This document shows positions 1 to 5,035 of a stretch of 5,035 bases of DNA, piece by piece (within the stretch, counting starts at the first letter, position 1; each line of letters begins with the position of its first letter). The notes below the pieces were generated by a model. The model saw only the letters and a list, made by a program, of their open reading frames with translations. It did no database searches and had not been told where the DNA came from. This stretch comes from JASFRI01 sp050115015 (GTDB lineage Bacteria; Acidobacteriota; Polarisedimenticolia; CBDVAL01). The stretch lies in the NCBI GenBank assembly GCA_050115015.1, contig JASFRI010000321.1, forward strand, positions 1 through 5,035, given 5' to 3'. Position numbers and translations under genes: made by a program.

Positions 1-1257
1 GCTGTGGCCGATCCGGATCGTGAATGTGCCTCCTCCCTGCTCGTCCACGAACTGCTGGAACCGGTCCCGGTACTCCTCCATCGAGTCGAAGTAGCGCTCC
101 CGCAGCTCCAGCCCGGTCCCGGCCACCTCCAGGGCTACGAGCTGGAAGCTCGAGGCGGGGGAGACCCGGCTCAGCGAGAGGCCGAGGCGCTGCTGCTTCG
201 CCTTCAGGGCGCGGACCTCCTCGTTCAGGCGTCTGGCGTTCTCCGCGATCCGGGCCTGCAGGGCCTCCCGGTCCTCCTCGTCCTGCTCCATCCACTTCCA
301 GGTCACGGTGTCCTCGAACTCCTGGCGCTCCTCCTCGGGGACGGCCTCGATCTGCCCCTGCCGCTCCCTCCAGCGATCCTGCAGGTCCTTCCGGTACGCC
401 TCCCACTCCCGGCGCTCGAAGCCCTCCTTGCGGCTGTCGATCTCGGCCACCGACGGCACCGGGACCATCTCCACCGCCGCCACCACCCCGGCACGGGGGA
501 TGACCAGCACGAGCAGGATCCAGGCCGACAGCAGGACCAGGAACGACGTGGAGGAATGGCGCGTGAGCGCGGAGACCGCCAGTCCCAGGGCGATGAAGAA
601 CGTGAAGAACAGGCCGCCGGCGAGAAGGAGGATCCCCAGCCGCGCCCAGTGGTTCCCGTCCATGGGCACGCCGGTCAGGACCACCAAAAGCAGGCCGAGC
701 AGCAACGGCACCAGGAGGGGCACCGTGAGGCCGAGCCAGGTACCCACGAACTTCGCCACCAGGTACTGCGCCCGGGGGATGGCATTGGAGAACGCCAGCT
801 GGAGCGTTCCCTGCTCCCGCTCGCCGCTGATGGCATCGTAGGTCAGCAGGATCGCGAACAGGGACAGGACCACCTGGACGATGAAGGTCAGATCCAGGAA
901 TCGGAAGATCGCCAGGATGGGGTCGTCCGAGTAGATGCTCTGGCGGAGCTTGGTCTCCTGCAGGTTCGTGACCTGGGAAAGGCGTCCGATGTCGTTGTGC
1001 ACCCCGCTCGCGAAGATCTGCATCGGGTCCGGCTCCCGGAACGCCCGGTTGGGGAATCCGAGCCAGGATGTGGCCTGGGACTGCTCCTCGTCCAGGAGCG
1101 CCCGGGCTGCCGCCTGGGCGTCCTCGAAGGCCCGGTACTCCCGGATGCCGACGCCGATGCTCAGCAGGATGAGGACCGACGCCACCAGGAAGATCCCCAG
1201 GAAGCGCGGGCTGAGGAGGGTCGTCTTGAACTCCTTCTCGATCAGGATTCGCAGCAT
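1..1257 (-). CDS. ABC-2 type permease with large extracytoplasmic domain, second of the tandem pair; 3' end outside the window
   Basis: The open frame runs from ATG (1257-1255) through 419 codons to the window edge without a stop, so the C-terminus is missing (about 40-70 residues including span 6, judging by its paralogue). The protein starts MLRILIEKEFK and has spans at about 18-38, 122-141, 172-195, 205-229 and 236-262. The coupling motif SGEREQGTL is at residues 144-152. NDIGR (88-92), SPASSF (366-371) and VAGTGLELRE (378-387) match the first permease. By my hand count it is identical to the first permease at about 88 of 159 positions over residues 111-269 without a gap. Its extracytoplasmic domain is more charged, with a long Glu/Arg-rich helical stretch (about 275-357) in which sequence identity is lost. 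The start lies 8 bases after the previous stop; an AGGTGG ribosome site overlaps that stop codon. It is probably the partner subunit of the first permease. Confidence 0.93.
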   Translation of the reverse strand, partial: MLRILIEKEFKTTLLSPRFLGIFLVASVLILLSIGVGIREYRAFEDAQAAARALLDEEQSQATSWLGFPNRAFREPDPMQIFASGVHNDIGRLSQVTNLQETKLRQSIYSDDPILAIFRFLDLTFIVQVVLSLFAILLTYDAISGEREQGTLQLAFSNAIPRAQYLVAKFVGTWLGLTVPLLVPLLLGLLLVVLTGVPMDGNHWARLGILLLAGGLFFTFFIALGLAVSALTRHSSTSFLVLLSAWILLVLVIPRAGVVAAVEMVPVPSVAEIDSRKEGFERREWEAYRKDLQDRWRERQGQIEAVPEEERQEFEDTVTWKWMEQDEEDREALQARIAENARRLNEEVRALKAKQQRLGLSLSRVSPASSFQLVALEVAGTGLELRERYFDSMEEYRDRFQQFVDEQGGGTFTIRIGHS

Positions 1258-1259
1258 GG

Positions 1260-1267
1260 CTCCACCT
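1260..1267 (-). promoter_or_regulatory. Ribosome binding site overlapping the stop codon of the first permease
   Basis: On the minus strand the sequence reads TAGGTGGAGCC then ATG. AGGTGG overlaps the TAG stop (1268-1266) and lies 4 bases before the second permease start. This arrangement suggests that translation of the two permeases is coupled, which would suit subunits needed in equal amounts. Confidence 0.5.
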
Positions 1268-2708
1268 ATCGGACGTCGTAGCGCAGGAAGGACACGAAGG
1301 CGCCGGCGAAAAACAGGAGGTTGAAGAAGGCCAGGAGCGACAGGTCGAGCAGGCTGCCCTGGAGCACCTTCCGGACCGGCTGCGGCTCGAAGACGAACTC
1401 CGGCAGCTCCGCCAGGTCGATCGGGCCCGGCTCCTCCTCCTCCTCGTTCCCCATCTTCACGACCATCCGGATCCCGCCGCTGCTCCGTCCGGTCTTCTCC
1501 TGCTGGAAGGCCGCGAAGCGCTCCTGGTACGCGCCGAGGCGATCCCGGTAGTACTCCGGCAACTCGAGGGAGGTGCCGGCGAGCTCCGAGGAGGCGAGGG
1601 AGAAGGTGGAGGCGGGGGAGACCCGGGCGAGCCCAAGGGCCAGGCGCTGCTGCCAGTGCTGCCGGTTGGCCCGTTCCTCGGCGAGCCGGGCGTCCAGCGC
1701 GGCGATCTTGCGCTGGCGCTGCTCCGCCAGTTCGTCGAACTTCTCGTTGAATGCGGCCACCGCCGCCTGCATCGCCGCCTGCGGGTCCTCGGCATCCTCG
1801 GGGATGTCCATCTGGTCCCGCATGAAGCGGTTGATCGTCTCCTGGTCCTCTCGCCAGAGCTGGGCCCACAGGCGGCTGCGCTGCGAGAGGACGTTGTCCG
1901 TCGACGGCACGTCCACCGACCGGGCCGCGAGGAGGACCGAGGCCCTCGGGACGATCAGCACCCCGAAGACCCAGAGGGAGAGCAGCAGCACGAACGACGT
2001 GGCGGAGCGCCGGGTCATCGATGAGACCAGGACCGACAGGCCCAGGATCGCCCCGATGAACAGCATCCCTGCCAGGATGATCAGACCCAGACGGCCCCAG
2101 TCGGCCCCGGACATGGGCACGCCCATGAGCTGAAAGATCAGCGCGCCCGCGGCCAGCGGGATCAGGAGGGGGACCGTCAGCCCGAGCAGGGAGCCGCCGA
2201 TCTTCCCCAGGATATAGGTCCCGCGGGGCACGGGCTGGGAGAAGGTCAGGCGCAGCGTGCCGCGCTCCCGTTCGCCGCAGACCGCGTCGTAGGCGAACAG
2301 GATCGCCAGCAGCGAGAGGACCACCTGGAAGGTGAACTCCAGGTCCACGAAGCGGAACAGGGCCAGCAGCGGCTCGTCGCCGAAGCGGCTGCCCTCGCTG
2401 CGGAATCCTCCCCGGCCGCGGATCTCCGTGGACCGGCCGATGTCGTTCGAGATGCCGGGCACCAGGTAGGCCAGCGGCTGGGGCGGCAGGAACACGGTGG
2501 GGGAGACGTTCAGCCAGTCGGTCTCTCCCTCCATCTGCCGGCGCGCCTCGGCCCGGGCGGCGTCGTACTGGGCCCGTCCGACGTGGTAACCGCGGGCGCC
2601 GAGGAAGAACGCGAGCACGATCAGCACGGAGCAGACGCCGAAGGTCACCGCGAACTTCGTCGACGACAGGATCTCCTTGAGCTCCTTGGCGAGGATGAGC
2701 CGGAACAT
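1266..2708 (-). CDS. ABC-2 type permease with large extracytoplasmic domain (NosY/DUF3526-like), first of a tandem pair
   Basis: A 480-residue integral membrane subunit. Predicted spans are at about 18-37, 122-141, 171-195, 205-229, 236-262 and 453-475, the six of an ABC-2 permease. The cytoplasmic loop after span 2 has CGERERGTLRLTFSQPVPR (144-162), the family coupling-helix motif that contacts the ATPase. Two segments should face the outside: residues 38-120, with an NDIGR motif at 88-92, and a large domain at 263-452. The large domain contains a charged helical coiled-coil-like stretch (about 312-358), the RVSPAS motif (362-367), a LAGTSLELP segment and an unusual run of five glutamates (422-426). 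The ATG start is 3 bases after the ATPase stop, so translational coupling is likely; the upstream GGGTGGGG is a weak ribosome site. The protein is complete and ends in a short cytoplasmic tail. It is closely related to the next gene, so the transport pore is probably a heterodimer. The substrate is unknown. Confidence 0.95.
   Translation of the reverse strand: MFRLILAKELKEILSSTKFAVTFGVCSVLIVLAFFLGARGYHVGRAQYDAARAEARRQMEGETDWLNVSPTVFLPPQPLAYLVPGISNDIGRSTEIRGRGGFRSEGSRFGDEPLLALFRFVDLEFTFQVVLSLLAILFAYDAVCGERERGTLRLTFSQPVPRGTYILGKIGGSLLGLTVPLLIPLAAGALIFQLMGVPMSGADWGRLGLIILAGMLFIGAILGLSVLVSSMTRRSATSFVLLLSLWVFGVLIVPRASVLLAARSVDVPSTDNVLSQRSRLWAQLWREDQETINRFMRDQMDIPEDAEDPQAAMQAAVAAFNEKFDELAEQRQRKIAALDARLAEERANRQHWQQRLALGLARVSPASTFSLASSELAGTSLELPEYYRDRLGAYQERFAAFQQEKTGRSSGGIRMVVKMGNEEEEEPGPIDLAELPEFVFEPQPVRKVLQGSLLDLSLLAFFNLLFFAGAFVSFLRYDVR
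1431..1445 (-). repeat. (GAG)5 trinucleotide run encoding five glutamates in the first permease
   Basis: Five perfect GAG codons in a row (CTC x5 on the plus strand) encode E422-E426 near the end of the predicted extracytoplasmic domain. The copy in the second permease cannot be compared, because its equivalent region lies at or beyond the window edge. Short trinucleotide runs can change length by slippage without a frameshift, so the acidic patch may vary between strains. Confidence 0.7.
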
Positions 2709-2711
2709 GGG

Positions 2712-3497
2712 CTACCCCACCCGGCCGCCGGCGACCCGCCCGGGATCACCGTTGGCGGCCTCGTCCATGTACCCCGCCATGAAGCTGACGTAGACCTGCT
2801 CCAGGTCCTCGTGCTGCAGCTCCTCCCGCCGGCGCTCGGCCACGAGCCGGCCGCGATTCAGGATCCCGATGCGATCCGCGCTTTGCTTCGCGCGGAACAG
2901 ATCGTGCGTGGACATCAGGATGGCCTTCCCCTCCTCCCGCAGATCCTCCAGGAGACGGATGAACTCCAGTCCCGCCTTGGGGTCCAGGCCCGACGTCGGC
3001 TCGTCGAGCAGGATGGCGGGGGCGTCCTTGAGGATGGCGATGGCCAGTCCGCACTTCTGACGCATCCCCTTGGAGAACCCGCGCAGGCGCTTGTCATGCG
3101 CCGAGGTCTCGAGCCCGACGCGTGTCAGCACCGCCTCGTAGTCGGCGCGGGTGAGGTCCGTCCGACCTCCGAGCCTCGTGAAGTAGTCCAGGTTCTGGAT
3201 CGCCGTGAAGCTGGGATACAGGGAGACGTTCTCGGAAACGAACGCGACCTTTTCCTTCGCCTTCAGCGGCTCCCGGTGTGCCGGGATGCCTGCGATCCGG
3301 GCCTCCCCCGAGGTGGGCTCGATGAAGTTGAGGAACAGATGGATCGCCGTGGTCTTCCCGGCGCCGTTGCCTCCGAGCATGGCGTAGACCTCGCCCGCCC
3401 GCACCTCGAGGTTGAGCCGGTCCAGCGCCAGGACCCCGTCCTCGTAGCGCTTGGTGAGGTCCACCGCCTGGATCAGGGTATCGTCATTCGAAGCCAC
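2712..3497 (-). CDS. ABC transporter ATP-binding protein, NosF/CcmA-like
   Basis: A 261-residue cytoplasmic nucleotide-binding subunit that would hydrolyse ATP to drive the two permeases encoded downstream. All core motifs are present: Walker A GGNGAGKTT (42-50), signature FSKGMRQK (141-148, in place of LSGGQ), Walker B AILLDEP (161-167) with catalytic E166, D-loop SGLD (169-172) and switch histidine H198 in STHD. The Q-loop position holds glutamate (E89, in VSENVSLYP) instead of glutamine, which I recall as typical of NosF-like ATPases. The length is normal for a single ABC domain, with a short tail of about 30 residues and no extra domain. The start is GTG, placed by an excellent Shine-Dalgarno site. 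The stop lies 3 bases before the first permease. It is very probably a homodimer serving the permease pair. The substrate cannot be read from the ATPase. Confidence 0.96.
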   Translation of the reverse strand: MASNDDTLIQAVDLTKRYEDGVLALDRLNLEVRAGEVYAMLGGNGAGKTTAIHLFLNFIEPTSGEARIAGIPAHREPLKAKEKVAFVSENVSLYPSFTAIQNLDYFTRLGGRTDLTRADYEAVLTRVGLETSAHDKRLRGFSKGMRQKCGLAIAILKDAPAILLDEPTSGLDPKAGLEFIRLLEDLREEGKAILMSTHDLFRAKQSADRIGILNRGRLVAERRREELQHEDLEQVYVSFMAGYMDEAANGDPGRVAGGRVG

Positions 3498-3501
3498 GTT
3501 T

Positions 3502-3508
3502 CACCTCC
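3502..3508 (-). promoter_or_regulatory. Strong Shine-Dalgarno site fixing the GTG start of the ATPase
   Basis: GGAGGTG on the minus strand, with GGAGG 6 bases upstream of the GTG at 3497-3495. It sits in the 31-base gap after the accessory gene. This is the strongest ribosome binding site in the window, so the ATPase is probably translated independently and at a higher level than its neighbours. I see no promoter or terminator hairpin in the gap. Confidence 0.8.
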
Positions 3509-3528
3509 GGGAAAGCGTAACCTGCGGT

Positions 3529-5019
3529 TCAGCGACGGGACAGCCGGACACCGGTGTAGACCACGCCGGTGACGAGCCCCAGCAGGGCCAGCGCCAGCAG
3601 CGTCGGCACCAGGACCTTGACCCTGGGGCGGACCTCGACGGAGATCGTCTTGTCCTCGCCCTGGATGGGCCGATCATCCGAGAACGAGCTGGAGCGGATA
3701 CGTACCTCGTACTTGCCGGGAGCCACGTCGTCCGGCGGATCGAACCGGAGAACCACCTTCTCCTCCCTTCCGACGTCCAGGGAGGTGATCGTCGTCGGCT
3801 CGACCTGCTCGTCCCACAGGTACGGCGGCTCCGTGGTCACCTCGACGTTGTCCAGGCGGCGGGTGCCATCGTTGACCAGCTCGAGGCTGACCTCGGCGAC
3901 ACCGTCGGGCTCGATGGAGTAGAACAACTGCGGAACGCGCACGAGGAGCTTGCCCACGCCGCGCGGCACCAGCTCCAGCCGCACGAAGCCCACCCCCAGG
4001 GCGGCGATCTCCGCCTCGGTGGCGGGTTCGGACAGCGAGATCCCGTCGGCCCGGTGGCGCGGGATCGCCAGCACGTAGAACGGGATCGGCTGGTCCATAA
4101 GGACCTCCTCCCCCGGCCGATCCGGGAGCGACACCCGAAGGGCGGCGTCCCGAGCCCGGCTGCTCTCGGTGAACTTGAACTGGCTCAGCCGCGCCTGGCT
4201 CGCCGGGTCCAGGAAATACCGGTTGATCTGCGCCGGCAGGTTGACGACCAGCAGCTTGAACGTGTCCGTGGTGCCGCTGAACAGCTCCAGGGTCAGGTCG
4301 AAGGTGGCCGACGATCCCAGCTCGACCTCCTGGGCGAACTGCTCCGATGCAACCGCCACCCGGTCCTCGCTGGCATCCTTCTGCAGGAAGATCTTCACCT
4401 GCCGGGTGGCGCTCTGGCCGTAGGCGAGGTTGACCGTAACGGTGTCCACGTCCTCCAGAAGTTCGAAGGTCAGGTCCGCGGGCTCACCGTAGCGTAGCTC
4501 CTCGAGCTTCGCCTCGTAGGGCTGCGAGATGATGGCGCCGTCGTCGTTGGCGAGGGAGACGTAGACGTCGTGGATGATCTCCGGACGCAGGGACTGGAAT
4601 AGCTCGTCCTCCAGGGGGAGGAGCTGGCGGAACTCCGCGCCGCCGCCCGAGGTGTTCTCGAGCCGAAGCCGCACGCTCTTGCGCCCGGCCCCGGACTGGG
4701 ACTTCACCGCCTCCAGGACCGCCACGTACTGCTGCTCGAACAGCACCGCCAGGAGGGACTGCTGGAAGTTGACCTCCGCCTCGCTGAGCGCCCGCCGGGA
4801 CTGATCGAGCTGGCTCTGGGGGATGACCCCCTCGCGGAGGAGCTGCTCCTGCCGGGCGAAGTCCTCCCGGGCGAGATCGTACGCTTCCTTGGCGCGCTTC
4901 AGGCCCAGCAGGCGGTACTGGTCGTCCCGCTCGTTGAAGAAGCTGCTCTGGGCCGCCGCGGGAGCGGGCAGCGTGGCGATCGCGAGGATCGCCACGAGAA
5001 GTACGGGAAACGGCCTCAA
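3529..5019 (-). CDS. Secreted, C-terminally anchored ABC-transporter accessory protein: MFP-like helical hairpin plus NEW3-like Ig domains
   Basis: A 496-residue protein, first gene of the operon. Residues 1-23 look like a Sec signal peptide: a hydrophobic stretch ending in AAA before Q24. Residues about 36-105 form a Leu/Ala/Glu/Arg-rich helical hairpin with a break at G64-V-I-P67, similar to the alpha-hairpin of HlyD/AcrA membrane fusion proteins. Residues about 113-350 are beta-rich. Part of this (about 226-265) reads like a NEW3-type Ig domain, ending in a VVNLPAQI-like strand. Residues about 370-464 are a clearer NEW3-like domain, with VSLELVNDGTR and the PGKYEVRIRSS strand. Residues about 468-490 are one membrane span followed by Arg residues, so most of the protein should be extracytoplasmic and anchored in the inner membrane. 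The start is TTG, chosen because it follows a GGAGAG site and gives a complete signal peptide. No stop is visible upstream in frame, so a longer start outside the window is formally possible. The ATPase gene follows after 31 bases. The domain calls are by eye and the function is inferred: adaptor or substrate-binding partner of the exporter. Confidence 0.85.
   Translation of the reverse strand: MRPFPVLLVAILAIATLPAPAAAQSSFFNERDDQYRLLGLKRAKEAYDLAREDFARQEQLLREGVIPQSQLDQSRRALSEAEVNFQQSLLAVLFEQQYVAVLEAVKSQSGAGRKSVRLRLENTSGGGAEFRQLLPLEDELFQSLRPEIIHDVYVSLANDDGAIISQPYEAKLEELRYGEPADLTFELLEDVDTVTVNLAYGQSATRQVKIFLQKDASEDRVAVASEQFAQEVELGSSATFDLTLELFSGTTDTFKLLVVNLPAQINRYFLDPASQARLSQFKFTESSRARDAALRVSLPDRPGEEVLMDQPIPFYVLAIPRHRADGISLSEPATEAEIAALGVGFVRLELVPRGVGKLLVRVPQLFYSIEPDGVAEVSLELVNDGTRRLDNVEVTTEPPYLWDEQVEPTTITSLDVGREEKVVLRFDPPDDVAPGKYEVRIRSSSFSDDRPIQGEDKTISVEVRPRVKVLVPTLLALALLGLVTGVVYTGVRLSRR
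3628..3912 (-). other. NEW3-like Ig-fold domain segment of the accessory protein
   Basis: Codons for residues about 370-464. The pattern of alternating strands with 'ELVNDGTRRLDNVEV', a Pro/Tyr-rich loop, 'LDVGREEKVVLRFDPP' and 'APGKYEVRIRSSS' is what NEW3 domains show: an asparagine-rich first strand, a middle strand that raises the charge, and a PG-x-Y final strand. NEW3 domains (first noticed next to alpha-galactosidases) also occur in membrane proteins encoded beside ABC transporters. The domain is followed directly by the C-terminal membrane span. The ligand is unknown. Confidence 0.6.
4705..4914 (-). other. Membrane-fusion-protein-like alpha-hairpin segment within the accessory protein
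   Basis: Codons for residues about 36-105. The first arm (36-63) and second arm (67-105) are continuous amphipathic helices with Ala/Leu at heptad-like spacing, separated by a short Gly-Val-Ile-Pro turn. At the tip, R56 and L60 stand in the spacing of the R-x3-L-x6-S motif that AcrA and MacA use against TolC. The third position (67) is Pro instead of Ser. Only about 12 residues separate the signal peptide from the first arm, too few for the first half of a lipoyl domain. The resemblance is clear by eye, but a generic coiled coil is a possible alternative. Confidence 0.6.
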
Positions 5020-5023
5020 GGAG

Positions 5024-5029
5024 CTCTCC
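5024..5029 (-). promoter_or_regulatory. Shine-Dalgarno site supporting the TTG start of the accessory gene
   Basis: On the minus strand GGAGAG lies 4 bases upstream of the TTG at 5019-5017 (GGAG is 6 bases away). It is the reason for preferring this start, together with the signal peptide that begins right there. The next in-frame alternative, GTG at codon 9, would remove the positively charged N-terminus. Only 16 bases upstream of the start are in the window, so no promoter can be judged. Confidence 0.6.
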
Positions 5030-5035
5030 GGACCT

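Noticed and set aside
4..1281. Long plus-strand open frame of 425 codons
   Set aside because: It is antisense to the second permease, whose minus-strand frame has clear membrane spans and paralogy to its neighbour. The plus-strand product is a low-complexity Gln/Glu/Arg/His/Leu sequence typical of the reverse complement of a high-GC gene.
1..2708. Possibility that the two permeases are one gene split by a frameshift
   Set aside because: Each has its own ATG, ribosome site and first membrane span, and they align with each other from residue 1, so they are tandem paralogues and not two halves.
3498..3528. Possible internal promoter or terminator in the 31-base gap before the ATPase
   Set aside because: The gap holds the ribosome binding site and little else. 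I see no stem-loop with a T-run and no convincing -10/-35 pair.
2583..3572. Plus-strand open frame of 329 codons
   Set aside because: It covers the opposite strand of the ATPase, which has every ABC motif. The product has no recognisable domain and the composition of a codon-bias shadow.
3451..4497. Plus-strand open frame of 348 codons
   Set aside because: Antisense to the accessory gene. The His/Gln/Arg-rich product without domains is a shadow of the GC-biased minus-strand frame.
4705..4914. Reading the accessory protein as a TolC-family or full HlyD-family protein
   Set aside because: Only one hairpin is present. The lipoyl halves, beta-barrel and TolC-type repeats are missing, and the rest is NEW3-like with a C-terminal anchor.

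Overview
The window is a GC-rich bacterial fragment (third codon positions are almost all G or C). It is fully packed with four genes, all on the minus strand and read from high to low coordinates. They form one compact ABC-transporter operon. In transcription order they are: (1) a secreted, membrane-anchored accessory protein (5019-3529); (2) an ABC ATPase (3497-2712); (3) an ABC-2 type permease (2708-1266); (4) a second, paralogous ABC-2 type permease (1257 to beyond position 1), cut by the window edge. The gaps are 31, 3 and 8 bases, so co-transcription and probable translational coupling are expected. There is no non-coding stretch longer than about 31 bases. I see no RNA gene, CRISPR array, insertion sequence or terminator.

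The ATPase and permeases resemble the NosF/NosY type of ABC-2 system. Each permease has six (predicted) membrane spans, a cytoplasmic coupling helix with a GERE(R/Q)GTL motif, and a large extracytoplasmic domain of about 190 residues between spans 5 and 6. The two permeases align without gaps for about 270 residues, so they arose by duplication and probably form a heterodimer over an ATPase homodimer.

The least ordinary component is the first gene. After a signal peptide it has a helical hairpin resembling that of HlyD/AcrA/MacA membrane fusion proteins, including two of the three residues of the tip motif that contacts TolC. The lipoyl and beta-barrel domains that normally carry this hairpin are absent. 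Beta-rich, NEW3-like (Ig-fold) domains follow, then a C-terminal membrane anchor. This suggests a periplasmic adaptor or substrate-capture subunit of a non-canonical exporter. No substrate can be deduced from the sequence.

The organism cannot be named. High GC, long antisense open frames caused by codon bias, a TTG and a GTG start with good Shine-Dalgarno sites, and a periplasm-style architecture fit a high-GC Gram-negative lineage such as Acidobacteriota, Gemmatimonadota or a delta-proteobacterial relative. That placement is a guess.
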